Positions 14,844 to 23,458 of a stretch of DNA of 64,000 nt are shown piece after piece. A program made the translations under genes and the position numbers. The notes under the pieces are model-generated. The model made no database searches. It was given only the letters and a program-made list of their open reading frames with translations, and had not been told where the DNA came from. The DNA comes from Cardiobacterium hominis (GTDB lineage: Bacteria > Pseudomonadota > Gammaproteobacteria > Cardiobacteriales > Cardiobacteriaceae). The stretch lies in assembly GCF_900637305.1 (NCBI RefSeq), contig NZ_LR134365.1, forward strand, positions 1,357,501 to 1,421,500. Reading direction: 5' to 3'. Position 1 is the stretch's first letter. Every line of letters begins with the position of its first letter.

Positions 14844-15803
14844 ATGCCCCACCTCGCCCCCGCCCTTGCCCAATGGCAACACGCCCTCGCCCTCAAACCC
14901 GCCCTCGCCACGCAAGACGACGCGGTGCGCGCTGCCCTTGCCCGCGCCACGCCGCACGGCCATTTTGCCGACTGGCTCGGCATCATCGCCGCGCTGCCGT
15001 CGCCCGTCGCCGCAAGCATCGACCTGCAAAGCGCCGCCGTGAGCGCGAGCGGCGACACCCCGCCCAATCTCGAAGCGGGGCTGCGTGCGCTGCAACCCTG
15101 GCGCAAAGGGCCGTTCACCCTCTACGGCGTCCACATCGACAGCGAATGGCGCAGCGACCTCAAATTCGCGCGCCTGCTCGCCGCCGGCGTGGACTTTTCC
15201 GGCAAACACGTGCTGGACGTTGGCTGCGGCAACGGCTACTACCTCTACCGCGCCCTCGGTGCGGGGGCAAAAATGGCGCTTGGCCTTGACCCCTCCTGGC
15301 ATTACCTCGCGCAGTACCTCGCGCTGGAACGCCTCCTCGGCACGCAGCACTGCGCCTACCTGCCGCTGACGCTGGACGACTGCGCGCCAACCGGCTTTGA
15401 CCTGACCCTCTCCATGGGCGTGCTGTATCACCGCCGCGACCCGCTACAGCACCTGGCGCAACTGCGCGACACCCTGCGCGACGGTGGCCAACTCATTCTG
15501 GAAACACTGGTGATTGATGGCGACGCACAAACCGTGCTGGTGCCGCCTGACCGCTACGCCGGCATGCGCAACGTCTGGTTTCTGCCGAGCGTCGCCGCGC
15601 TGCACCGCTGGCTGGCGCGCCTCGGCTTTGCCATTGCCTACAGTGGCGAAACGGTCGCGACAACGAGCGCCGAACAACGCGCGACCGACTGGATTGACCG
15701 CTACTCGCTCGCCGATTTCATGAACGCCGATTTCAGCGCGACCATAGAAAACCTGCCGCCACCGCAGCGCGTCATTATCATTGCGACGAAAGGGCGGGGA
15801 TAA
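14844..15803 (+). CDS. cmoB: tRNA U34 carboxymethyltransferase
   Basis: CmoB transfers the carboxymethyl group of carboxy-SAM to 5-hydroxyuridine 34, giving cmo5U in tRNAs that read four-codon boxes. The 319-residue protein has GPFTLYGVHIDSEWRSDLKF, the binding motif VLDVGCGNGYYLYRALG, then GLDPSWHYLAQ and MGVLYHRRDPLQHLAQLRD. The last block with YHRR is typical of CmoB. It follows cmoA directly and a bidirectional terminator lies about 95 bases downstream. Confidence 0.95.
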   Translation: MPHLAPALAQWQHALALKPALATQDDAVRAALARATPHGHFADWLGIIAALPSPVAASIDLQSAAVSASGDTPPNLEAGLRALQPWRKGPFTLYGVHIDSEWRSDLKFARLLAAGVDFSGKHVLDVGCGNGYYLYRALGAGAKMALGLDPSWHYLAQYLALERLLGTQHCAYLPLTLDDCAPTGFDLTLSMGVLYHRRDPLQHLAQLRDTLRDGGQLILETLVIDGDAQTVLVPPDRYAGMRNVWFLPSVAALHRWLARLGFAIAYSGETVATTSAEQRATDWIDRYSLADFMNADFSATIENLPPPQRVIIIATKGRG

Positions 15804-15896
15804 ATTTATCTATCGGCATAGAAGACGTAAGTTTTATTCCTGCCCAATACGCTGAATTCGTGCGCGATTCTTCCGCTGTCAAACCTCGCACCGCAT

Positions 15897-15926
15897 AAAA
15901 AACGGCTCATCATGAGCCGTTTTTTC
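15897..15926. terminator. Bidirectional terminator between cmoB and the DsbC-like gene
   Basis: AAAAAACGGCTCAT-C-ATGAGCCGTTTTTT is a near-perfect stem with A-runs and T-runs on both sides, suited to both converging transcripts. Confidence 0.9.
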
Positions 15927-15939
15927 TTGCGGATAGCGC

Positions 15940-17169
15940 TTACTCCAGCGCTGCCCTGGCCGCTTCGTGTCCCTGGGCGGCGGCTTTTTCAAACCAGACG
16001 CGGGCTTGCGCGGCATCAACGGGGATGCCCAGCCCTTCGCGGCACATCACGCCCAGTTGGTATTGGGCGTCGGCGTCGCCCGCGTTGGCGGCTTTTTCCC
16101 ATTGTTGCCGCGCGGTTTCGTAGTATTGCCCGGCCTTGGTTTTGTCATGGGCGTCGTCGTAGAGGCGGCCGAGTTTGTAGGCGGCATCGGCATAGCCTTG
16201 CGCGGCGGCTTTTTCGTACCATTTTTTCGCTTCCATGAGGTTTTGCGCGGCGACGTAGTGCTGGCCGAGGCGGTATTGCGCGCTGGCGTCGCCGTGTTCG
16301 GCCTGGGTCCGGATTTTGGCGGCTTCCGGAGTCTGTGCGACGATGGCGGCAAGCACGCTGAGGGCAAAGTCGGGAATGGGCGGGGGCTCGCTGGGGTTAA
16401 GGGCCGGTGGCAATGGCGGCGGCGGGCGGCGCACCGGGCTGCGCGGTTCGGGTGGCGGCTCGCGCTGGCGCAGGTGCTGGCTCAGGATGGCTTCAAGGTT
16501 GGCCGGAGCGACGAAACCGGGGATGAGCGTGCCGTCTTCGAGGATGACCGACGGCGTGCTGGCGATGCCCATGCGCAGGCCGGTGGCGAAGTGGTCGCGG
16601 ATGATGTTGGTGCAGTCGCCGCGTGAGTTGGGCAGCGGTTGGTCGGTTTCGGCGAGTAGCAAGGCGCTCAGGCGGTCGGGCGAACACCAGACTTGCGACA
16701 TGCGCAGCGCGGCGACGGATTCGGGGCCGCTGCGCGGGAAGGCGAGGTAGCGGATGGCGATGCCGCGCTGGGTGTATTCGAGGATGTTTTGCTGCATGAC
16801 GCGGCAATAGGGGCAATCAACGTCAATGAAGACGGTCACCTGGTACTGCGGCGCGTTCGGCATGACGCTGATCATGGTTTTCGGATCCAGCTGCGTCAGC
16901 GCCTTGACGCGCTCGGAGGCGCGGAAGGCTTCGGTGACGTTGTTTTGCGTTTGCAGGTCAATCATTTCGCCCTGCATGACGTAGCGGCCGTCGGCGCTGA
17001 TGTAGAAGACTTCCGCCCCCTGCGCGAACTGGTACAGCCCGGGAATGGGCGATTCTTCTGCATTGCTCATCACGCGCGGGTCGAAAACCGATTTCGCCAG
17101 TTCCATGTTGGGCGAGGCGGCGTGCACGAGGGGAATCGCGGCGGTGAGCAGGCAGAGCAGGGGGCGCAT
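15940..17169 (-). CDS. Periplasmic DsbC-like disulfide isomerase fused to Sel1 repeats
   Basis: The 409-residue protein starts with a signal peptide (MRPLLCLLTAAIPLVHA). A DsbC dimerisation-type region follows (SPIPGLYQFAQGAEVFYISADGRYVMQG). The thioredoxin-fold catalytic part has CPYC at residues 119-122, a second cysteine pair (C162, C186) and the cis-proline loop STPSVI. This resembles DsbC, which shuffles wrong disulfides in the periplasm. After a proline-rich linker (about 238-265) come several Sel1-type helical repeats (EHGDASAQYRLGQ, AAAQGYADAAYKLGRLYDD, NAGDADAQYQLGVMC, AAAQGHEAA). Ordinary DsbC ends after the thioredoxin part. An alternative TTG start lies 51 bases upstream; the ATG gives the signal peptide directly. 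The fusion is read without a break. Confidence 0.85.
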   Translation of the reverse strand: MRPLLCLLTAAIPLVHAASPNMELAKSVFDPRVMSNAEESPIPGLYQFAQGAEVFYISADGRYVMQGEMIDLQTQNNVTEAFRASERVKALTQLDPKTMISVMPNAPQYQVTVFIDVDCPYCRVMQQNILEYTQRGIAIRYLAFPRSGPESVAALRMSQVWCSPDRLSALLLAETDQPLPNSRGDCTNIIRDHFATGLRMGIASTPSVILEDGTLIPGFVAPANLEAILSQHLRQREPPPEPRSPVRRPPPPLPPALNPSEPPPIPDFALSVLAAIVAQTPEAAKIRTQAEHGDASAQYRLGQHYVAAQNLMEAKKWYEKAAAQGYADAAYKLGRLYDDAHDKTKAGQYYETARQQWEKAANAGDADAQYQLGVMCREGLGIPVDAAQARVWFEKAAAQGHEAARAALE

Positions 17170-17261
17170 AGGGGGCAGGTTATCCAGGGAAATATCAAAT
17201 GTGTATCTTACCGACAACAACGCCGCCGTTTCATGACGATGCGGGGGTTATTACCGTAACG

Positions 17262-18131
17262 TCATGCGCGCGGATGGTGCGCGGCAAAGACTTTCGCCAG
17301 CCGCGCTTCGGCGACGTGCGTATAAATCTGCGTGGTGGAGAGATTGCTGTGGCCGAGCAGCATTTGCACCACGCGCAGGTCGGCGCCGTGATTGACGAGA
17401 TGGGTCGCAAAGGCATGGCGCAGGGTGTGCGGCGAGACGGCGGTGCGAATGCCGACGGCAATCGCATAATCATGAATAAGCTTCCAGAAAGTGCGGCGGT
17501 TCATCGCCCCACCGCGCGCCGCGATGAACAGCACATCGCTCACCCGCCCCTCAAGCAGCAGCGGGCGCGCCTCGCGGCAATAACGTTCGACCATTTCCGC
17601 TGCCTGCTCGCCCATCGGCACGAGGCGCACCTTGTCGCCCTTGCCGCGTACGCGCAACACCGCTTCCTGCAGGAAAACCGCCGACAGCGGCAGCCCGACC
17701 AGCTCGCTCACCCGTAGCCCGCAGGCGTAGAGCAACTCCAGCATTGCCGCATCGCGCAGACCGGCGGGCGTTGCAAGATCCGGCGCGGCGAGCAGGCGCT
17801 CCACCTCCGCCTCGGACAAACTGCGCGGCAAAGGTTTCTCATGCCGCACCGCTTCCAAGAGTACCGTCGGGTCGTCCGCGCGCAAACGCTCCTCCACCAT
17901 CCAGGCAAAAAAACGGCGCAACGACACCCGCATCCGCGCCAGGGACGACGCCTTGCGCTGCAAATCCAGCAACTGCGCCAGCACCGCCTGCACATCCGCC
18001 GCAGAAAAATCCGATAACGGCTTCGCGCACAGCCGCTCCGCCAACCGCAAATCACGGCGGTACGACGCCACTGACGCCTCCGCCAGCCCCGCTTCCAGCC
18101 ACATCGCCTCACAAAAGCGCTCGATCACCAC
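17262..18131 (-). CDS. xerD: Site-specific tyrosine recombinase XerD
   Basis: XerD, with XerC and FtsK, resolves chromosome dimers at dif during cell division. The 289-residue protein has an N-terminal core-binding SAM-like domain. The catalytic domain carries the tyrosine-recombinase residues R140 (CGLRVSEL), H235 and R238 (SPHTLRHAFATHL), H261 (LLGHSNLSTTQIY) and the nucleophile Y270. The normal length and lack of phage genes nearby argue for the housekeeping enzyme rather than an integrase. The start is GTG at 18129-18131 (a second GTG follows it). It is divergent from the GldG-like gene with only 22 bases between start codons. Confidence 0.93.
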   Translation of the reverse strand: MVIERFCEAMWLEAGLAEASVASYRRDLRLAERLCAKPLSDFSAADVQAVLAQLLDLQRKASSLARMRVSLRRFFAWMVEERLRADDPTVLLEAVRHEKPLPRSLSEAEVERLLAAPDLATPAGLRDAAMLELLYACGLRVSELVGLPLSAVFLQEAVLRVRGKGDKVRLVPMGEQAAEMVERYCREARPLLLEGRVSDVLFIAARGGAMNRRTFWKLIHDYAIAVGIRTAVSPHTLRHAFATHLVNHGADLRVVQMLLGHSNLSTTQIYTHVAEARLAKVFAAHHPRA

Positions 18132-18153
18132 AAACCCCCGCTAAAATAGCCAG

Positions 18154-19488
18154 ATGAAAAAACAGACCCTATATTACACCGCCCTGCTGCCGCTCATCGC
18201 CGCCACCCTTCTCGCCAGCGCCTGGTGGAGCCTGCACGACAACCGCGCCCTCATCCTGCGCGACCAGCCGCTCTTACAACTCAGCGAAGCACAAAAACAG
18301 GCCATCCGCGACCTCAAGGGCGACATCACCCTCGAAGCCTACGTGCGCAACAACCCGCGCCAGCGCCGGGGCTTTGCCGACCTCGTCGCGCCTTACAAAC
18401 AACTGCAACCGCGGCTGCACCTCGAATTCATCAACCCCGACAGCGACCCGCTGCGCGTCCAAGAACGCGACATCACCCGCGAAGGCCAGCTCTACCTGAC
18501 AGACGGCAGCCACGGCGAACGCATCGACATCGCCAGCCCGCAAAGCCTCGCCAGCGCGCTCCTGAACCTCGGCGAAACCACGGACAGCCAAATCCTGCAC
18601 CTGCAAGGCCACGGCGAACGCGCCTGGCGGCAAGACAGCAGCGGCAATTGGCGCGCCGCTTACGAACGCATCCAAAACGCCAAAACCAGCCTCGGCGACC
18701 AAGACCAAAACCGCACGCGCGACATCCCGCGCAGCGTCAGCCTGCTCGTCATCGCCGACCCCGAAACCATCCCGCAAGACCACGGCAGCGCGCTGCAAAC
18801 CTACCTCGCGCGCGGCGGCAACCTCCTCTACACCACCGACACCCGCCACCCCTACCTGCCGCCGTGGCTGGCGAGCCTCACCGGCCTGAAACTCGTGGAG
18901 GGCAGCATCGTCGATCCCGGCGCGAAAACCTACGGCCTGAACGACCCGCAAATGCTCATCATCGACACCCTGGGCGACGACCGCGTCAGCGACGGCATCA
19001 GCCAGGCGCCGCTCTTGCCGACTGCCGTTGCCATCGCCGCAGACCCCGAACACCCGCCGACCAGCGACTGGACGCGCACCGCCCTCCTCTGGACGAACAA
19101 CCAAAGCTGGGCAGAACACACCCCGGACGCCGCCGCCCTCCTGCCCGATGCCAACGAGGCCAAAGGGCCGCTCGCGCTCGGCTGGCTGCTCGAACGGCAG
19201 TATCAGGACAAAGTGCAGCGCATCATCATCCTCGGCGACAGCGACATCTTCCAGGACAACTACCTCAACATCGGCGGCAACAGCACCCTCGTGCAGAACC
19301 TCTTTGCCCGCCTGCTGCCGGACAAGGCGCACGGCAACATCGCCCCGCCCGAACTCAAAGACCAATACCTCACCCTGCCCGAAGCCGAACAACTGCCGCT
19401 GGCGTTGACCCTCATCGTCGCTTTGCCGCTCATGCCGCCCGTTGTCGGCTTGCTGCTCGCCTGGCGTCGCAAACGGAAATATGGCTGA
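18154..19488 (+). CDS. GldG-like auxiliary protein of an ABC transport system
   Basis: The 444-residue protein has one N-terminal helix (ALLPLIAATLLASAWW) and one C-terminal helix (LTLIVALPLMPPVVGLLLAW) enclosing a large extracytoplasmic domain. That domain has the pattern of GldG/COG3225 proteins: LQGHGERAW, SLLVIADP, LARGGNLLYTTDTRH, RIIILGDSDIFQDNYL. These proteins usually work with an ABC ATPase and permease and a DUF4340 protein. Here the DUF4340-like gene follows, but no ATPase or permease is adjacent. The partners may be elsewhere. The substrate is unknown; family names referring to gliding reflect Bacteroidetes homologues, not a function here. Confidence 0.8.
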   Translation: MKKQTLYYTALLPLIAATLLASAWWSLHDNRALILRDQPLLQLSEAQKQAIRDLKGDITLEAYVRNNPRQRRGFADLVAPYKQLQPRLHLEFINPDSDPLRVQERDITREGQLYLTDGSHGERIDIASPQSLASALLNLGETTDSQILHLQGHGERAWRQDSSGNWRAAYERIQNAKTSLGDQDQNRTRDIPRSVSLLVIADPETIPQDHGSALQTYLARGGNLLYTTDTRHPYLPPWLASLTGLKLVEGSIVDPGAKTYGLNDPQMLIIDTLGDDRVSDGISQAPLLPTAVAIAADPEHPPTSDWTRTALLWTNNQSWAEHTPDAAALLPDANEAKGPLALGWLLERQYQDKVQRIIILGDSDIFQDNYLNIGGNSTLVQNLFARLLPDKAHGNIAPPELKDQYLTLPEAEQLPLALTLIVALPLMPPVVGLLLAWRRKRKYG

Positions 19489-19561
19489 GTGCCCCCGCCC
19501 TGCACCCAAATTCACGTTCCCTTGGCGCCGCAGCCCTTGCCCGCCACACCGCCCTCATCGC

Positions 19562-20029
19562 ATGAAAAACCGCTTTCTCCCCCTCGCCCTCATCCTCTGG
19601 AGCGGCCTGCTCGCCGCCTTCGCCACCCTCGACTACCGCCTCGACCACGCCGACCGCTTCCTTGACCCGGCTCGCGTGCAGCGCATCGCCATCACCCAAA
19701 AAGACAGCGCCATCACCCTCGAACGCAGCACAGAGGGCTGGCATGGCGACGGCAAGCCCATCCGCCCTGGCAGAGCCGAACAAATGCTGGACATCCTTGC
19801 GAGCTGCCACAGCCCGCAACCGCTCGCCGACCTCAAAGCGCCGCCCAACCCGCGACCGCTAACCCTCACCCTCGACGACAAACCCTACACCCTCGGCGGC
19901 TACAACACCTACCACCACGCGCACTACCTCGACGACGGCACAACCGTCTGGCTGTGCAGCGAAAACCTCAAAGCCATGCTCGCCCAACCGCCCGCCAGCT
20001 GGTATCCCGCCGCTGAAAACCCGTCATAA
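19562..20029 (+). CDS. DUF4340-like membrane-anchored protein
   Basis: A 155-residue protein with an N-terminal membrane anchor (FLPLALILWSGLLAAFATLDY) and a short extracytoplasmic part. The segments DPARVQRIAITQKDSAITLERSTEGW and LTLDDKPYTLGGYNTYHHAHYL recall the repeats of DUF4340 proteins, which usually pair with GldG-like subunits. I start at the ATG at 19562 because it begins just before the anchor; the frame is open upstream through unrelated residues. It follows the GldG-like gene by 73 bases. Function is not known. Confidence 0.65.
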   Translation: MKNRFLPLALILWSGLLAAFATLDYRLDHADRFLDPARVQRIAITQKDSAITLERSTEGWHGDGKPIRPGRAEQMLDILASCHSPQPLADLKAPPNPRPLTLTLDDKPYTLGGYNTYHHAHYLDDGTTVWLCSENLKAMLAQPPASWYPAAENPS

Positions 20030-20077
20030 AAAAGCTGCAAACGCCATAGCACCGCCCCAACCATACAAAACCCTACC

Positions 20078-20896
20078 ATGCCCGAACTCCCCGAAGTCGA
20101 AACCACCCGCCGCGGCATCGCACCGCATCTCGAAAACCACCGCATCCACAGCATCAGCGCGCACATCGCCAAACTGCGCCAACCGCTGGACACCGCGGAG
20201 CTGAACCGCATCAGCGGCCACACCCTCACCCGCATCGAGCGGCGCGGCAAACACCTCATCCTGCACAGCGACCAGCCAGAGCTCGCGCTACACATCCACC
20301 TCGGCATGAGCGGCGCGCTGCGCATCACCCCCGCCAGCAGCCCGCACAAAAAACACGACCACGTCGCCATCACCCTCGATAACGGCGACGAACTGCGCCT
20401 GCACGACCCGCGCCGCTTCGGCCACGTCGCCCTTATCGACCCGACCCGTCCGCCTGCAAGCCTTGCCAACCTCGGCGACGAACCGCTGGACGACAACTTC
20501 AACGGCGCCCGCCTCTACGCACAAACCCGCGGCAAAAAGAGCGCCATCAAAACCCACATCATGAACCAGCGCTACCTCACCGGCGTCGGCAACATCTACG
20601 CCACCGAAGCACTGTTTGCGAGTGCCATCCATCCGGCGCGCGCCGCCACAACACTCACCCGCGCCGACTGCGACCGCCTGGCGGAAGCCATCAAGACAGT
20701 ATTACAAGCCGCCATCGCCCAGGGCGGCACCACCCTGCGCGACTTCACCCAACCGGACGGCACGCACGGCTACTTCGCACAAACCCTCAACGCCTACGGC
20801 AGAAGCGGCGAACCCTGCCCGCGCTGCCAGCGCCCGCTACAAAACATGACAATCGGCGGGCGCAGCACCGTTTACTGCGCACATTGCCAACACTGA
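20078..20896 (+). CDS. mutM: Formamidopyrimidine-DNA glycosylase
   Basis: MutM (Fpg) removes 8-oxoguanine and ring-opened purines and nicks the abasic site. The 272-residue protein begins MPELPEVETTRRGI, with the catalytic Pro2 and Glu3. It has the conserved lysine-containing HLGMSGALRI region, the LTGVGNIYATEALF helix-two-turn-helix block and a C-terminal zinc finger (CPRC ... GRSTVYCAHC). mutY occurs 14 kb away in the same window, so both main enzymes of the 8-oxoguanine repair system are present. Confidence 0.97.
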   Translation: MPELPEVETTRRGIAPHLENHRIHSISAHIAKLRQPLDTAELNRISGHTLTRIERRGKHLILHSDQPELALHIHLGMSGALRITPASSPHKKHDHVAITLDNGDELRLHDPRRFGHVALIDPTRPPASLANLGDEPLDDNFNGARLYAQTRGKKSAIKTHIMNQRYLTGVGNIYATEALFASAIHPARAATTLTRADCDRLAEAIKTVLQAAIAQGGTTLRDFTQPDGTHGYFAQTLNAYGRSGEPCPRCQRPLQNMTIGGRSTVYCAHCQH

Positions 20897-20932
20897 CGCT
20901 GCGACAAAATTCCGAAAAAACAAAACTTTTCC

Positions 20933-20960
20933 TTTACAACGCGCCGCGCTCGCGTACAAT
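20933..20960 (+). promoter_or_regulatory. Sigma-70-like promoter for the RhlE-type helicase
   Basis: TTTACA (20933-20938), 16 bases, TACAAT (20955-20960). The start codon of the helicase is about 155 bases downstream, leaving a long leader that is unusual here and could be regulatory. Confidence 0.6.
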
Positions 20961-21121
20961 GCGCGCCCTTTGACGACATCGCCCGCGATCCGAAGCACGA
21001 GGCTTCACCTGATTGTTGCCGATGATTTGAAAATTCCGGCAACCCTCATCTTCGTAACCCCCCCAACGGCGCTGCGGTCGTCATGGTTTGCCATTCTCAT
21101 TGCCCGACAACAGGACAACAC

Positions 21122-22426
21122 ATGCAAACCTTTAACGACCTTCACCTCCCCGAAGCCCTGCTCAAATCCATCGCTGACAGCGGCTACACCACCCCGACGC
21201 CCATCCAGGCACAAGCCATCCCGCTTGCCGTCGCCGGGCGCGACCTGCAACTCTCCGCACAGACCGGCAGCGGCAAAACCGCCGCCTTCGTCCTGCCCAT
21301 CCTCACCCGCCTCATCGAAAGCGAACAAAAAGGCAAACGCCCGCGCGCGCTCATCCTCACCCCGACGCGCGAACTCGCCCTGCAAGTCCACGAACAAGTG
21401 CGCAAATACGGCAAAGAACTCAAATGGCTGTTCTCCGTACCGCTGGTCGGCGGCGCCCCCTACGGCGGACAAATCCGCGCCCTGAAAAAAGGCGTACAAA
21501 TCATCATCGCCACGCCTGGCCGCCTGCTGGATCACATGCGCGACGAACGCATCGACTGCGGCGCGCTCGATATGCTCGTTTTGGACGAAGCCGACCGCAT
21601 GCTCGACATGGGCTTTGCCGACGACATCAACGCCATCATCGAAGCGCTGCCCGAAACCCGCCAAACCATCATGTCATCCGCCACCTGGGACGGCGCGGTG
21701 GGCAAAATCGCGCGCCGCTACACCCGCGAGCCGGAGCGCATCGCCATCAAAGTCGAAAGCGCGCACATCGAAGAAAAAGTCTACTTCTGCGACAACGCCG
21801 AACACAAAAACCAAATCCTTGAGCACCTCGTTGCCGACCCGGAGATGGGACAGGCAATCATCTTTGCCGCCACCAAACGCGCCAGCGAAGAAATCGCCGA
21901 CAGCCTGCGTGACAACGGCTTCCGCGCCCGCTACCTGCACGGCGACCTGCCGCAAGTCAAACGCAACCGCATCGTTGAAGACCTGCGCAAAGGCAAATGC
22001 GACATCCTGGTCGCAACCGACGTTGCCGCGCGTGGCATAGACGTACCCGCCATCAGCCACGTCATTAACTACGACCTGCCGCGTCAGGTCGAAGACTACG
22101 TGCACCGCATCGGCCGCAGCGGCCGCGCCGGACGCACCGGTACCGCCATCAACCTGTGCAGCCTTGCCGACCGCAGCCAGCTCTCCGCCATCACCCGTTA
22201 CCTGGAGCGGAAAATCGAAGAACATCGCATCGCCGGGCTGGAGCCGAAAATCACCAGCAAGCCGAAAACCAAGCCGGGCAAAAAATTCCGTGGCGCGCCG
22301 GGCAAGAACTACGGCAACGGCAAACCGGGCGAGAAAAAATTTGACGGCAAACGCGGCGGCAAAAAACCGTTTTCCGACCGCAAAGGCGGCGACCGCAGTT
22401 ACACCCGCAAAGGCAACCGGGTTTAA
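21122..22426 (+). CDS. rhlE: DEAD-box ATP-dependent RNA helicase, RhlE type
   Basis: DEAD-box proteins unwind short RNA duplexes in ribosome assembly, mRNA decay and cold adaptation. The 434-residue protein has the Q motif (FNDLHLPEALLKSI ... PTPIQ), Walker A AQTGSGKT, PTRELALQ, TPGRLLDH, DEAD, SAT, and the helicase C motifs ATDVAARGIDVP and HRIGRSGRAGRTG. A basic Gly/Lys-rich tail follows (about residues 380-434). The frame is open 39 bases upstream. The ATG at 21122 has AGGAC before it and starts at the Q motif. Three hairpins follow the stop. Confidence 0.92.
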   Translation: MQTFNDLHLPEALLKSIADSGYTTPTPIQAQAIPLAVAGRDLQLSAQTGSGKTAAFVLPILTRLIESEQKGKRPRALILTPTRELALQVHEQVRKYGKELKWLFSVPLVGGAPYGGQIRALKKGVQIIIATPGRLLDHMRDERIDCGALDMLVLDEADRMLDMGFADDINAIIEALPETRQTIMSSATWDGAVGKIARRYTREPERIAIKVESAHIEEKVYFCDNAEHKNQILEHLVADPEMGQAIIFAATKRASEEIADSLRDNGFRARYLHGDLPQVKRNRIVEDLRKGKCDILVATDVAARGIDVPAISHVINYDLPRQVEDYVHRIGRSGRAGRTGTAINLCSLADRSQLSAITRYLERKIEEHRIAGLEPKITSKPKTKPGKKFRGAPGKNYGNGKPGEKKFDGKRGGKKPFSDRKGGDRSYTRKGNRV

Positions 22427-22450
22427 CGATAGCCGCGTCACATAAAAAGC

Positions 22451-22478
22451 AACCCCGCTGCGGCGGGGTTCTTTATTA
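22451..22478 (+). terminator. Terminator of the helicase gene
   Basis: AACCCCGC-TGCG-GCGGGGTT followed by CTTTATTATTT. Confidence 0.85.
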
Positions 22479-22507
22479 TTTAGACGGAAGACCGTCGCCA
22501 TACGAAA

Positions 22508-22532
22508 AAAGCCCCGCAACTCGCGGGGCTTT
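22508..22532. terminator. Second terminator-like hairpin
   Basis: AAAGCCCCGC-AACTC-GCGGGGCTTT, symmetrical, with an A-run upstream that becomes a T-run on the minus strand. It lies between the helicase and tRNA-Arg. Confidence 0.7.
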
Positions 22533-22554
22533 CCATTTAAATAAGACAAAAAAG

Positions 22555-22574
22555 AACCCGCTTTGCAGCGGGTT
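22555..22574 (-). terminator. Terminator of tRNA-Arg
   Basis: On the minus strand AACCCGC-TGCAAA-GCGGGTT is followed by CTTTTTTGTC, about 25 bases after the CCA end of the tRNA. Confidence 0.8.
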
Positions 22575-22598
22575 GAATGTTTTTTACAACAAGGAGAT

Positions 22599-22675
22599 TG
22601 GCCTGCTCGAAGGGATTCGAACCCCCGACCTTTGCCTCCGGAGGGCAACGCTCTATCCAGCTGAGCTACGAGCAG
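22599..22675 (-). tRNA. tRNA-Arg (anticodon CCG)
   Basis: The minus strand folds as a 77-base tRNA. Acceptor arms are CTGCTCG and CGAGCAG, the D arm GCTC/GAGC and the anticodon stem TTGCC/GGCAA, with loop CTCCGGA giving anticodon CCG. The T loop is TTCGAAT, and the 3' CCA is encoded. Discriminator base is G. It reads the CGG arginine codon. Confidence 0.96.
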
Positions 22676-22728
22676 TGTGGCGGCGCATTGTACTGGAAGC
22701 CCTGCACGCGGGCAAAGGCTTTTTCGCC

Positions 22729-23403
22729 TCAAAAACCGGCCTGATGTTCCAGTTTTTCCACCAGTGCGTCGTCAAGATGCAGCGCCTCGGCGAGTTCATG
22801 CAGATAGACGATTTCCTTGCGGTCAAGATCGCCACAAACGATGCGCGAGGCAAGATAAATTTCCGCCGCCAGCGCCGGATCATTGCCCACTTCGGCGGCA
22901 AGCGTTTGCGGCGTCGGCGGGTTGTGGATTTGCTGCTCCAGCCAGGCGCGCGCTTCGGCGTTTTCCGTGCCGATTTGCGCGAGAATGGCGCTGCTTTCGG
23001 CGGTATCAATGCGGCCGTCTGCCGCGGCGGCGGCAATCATCGCCTTGATGGTCAGCTCGCTCGCCTGTGCGGTTTGCGCCTGCGAGCGTTCTTCTGCCGG
23101 GATGAACTGCCCTTGTGCGGCGCTGGCAGGCGCGGCTTGCCCGCCCTGATAATTCTTCCAGGCGTTATAGGCGAGCGCGCCGAGGGCTGCCATGGAGCCC
23201 AGTTGCAGCGCGTTGCTGCCAAAGCCTTTTTTGCCCATCAGTAGCGACAACAGCCCGGTCGCGGCAACGCCGCCGCCAAAGCCTTTCAGCGTGTCGTTAT
23301 TGATGTTGCCGAGAATATTGCCGAGTGTGCCGCCGCTTTTGCGCTGCTGCGTGATTTGCTGACCGCCGTTGAGTACCTGGTTTAGAATGCTGTTGAAGTC
23401 CAT
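22729..23403 (-). CDS. yebE: YebE-like DUF533 membrane-associated protein
   Basis: A 224-residue protein of the DUF533/TerB-like family. It begins MDFNSILNQVLNGGQQ and continues with a glycine-rich linker, a hydrophobic segment (GSMAALGALAYNAW) and a helical TerB-like domain (SELTIKAMIAAAAADGRIDTAE ... EIYLASRIVCG ... EALHLDDALVEKLEHQ). In enterobacteria yebE responds to envelope stress; no function is fixed. AGGAG lies just before the ATG at 23401-23403. It is divergent from the protease gene that starts 55 bases away. Confidence 0.85.
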   Translation of the reverse strand: MDFNSILNQVLNGGQQITQQRKSGGTLGNILGNINNDTLKGFGGGVAATGLLSLLMGKKGFGSNALQLGSMAALGALAYNAWKNYQGGQAAPASAAQGQFIPAEERSQAQTAQASELTIKAMIAAAAADGRIDTAESSAILAQIGTENAEARAWLEQQIHNPPTPQTLAAEVGNDPALAAEIYLASRIVCGDLDRKEIVYLHELAEALHLDDALVEKLEHQAGF

Positions 23404-23458
23404 GCGAGGCTCCTGTGTGGGTAAATGGGCGGTCATCATGTCATGTTTGGGAGATTTT

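Noticed and set aside
17262-18131. Phage or island integrase
   Set aside because: Length, catalytic spacing and context fit housekeeping XerD; no att repeats, phage genes or tRNA target adjoin it.
22573-23244. + strand frame of 223 codons across tRNA-Arg and the yebE-like gene
   Set aside because: It runs through a tRNA gene and antisense to a gene with a good start and family match.
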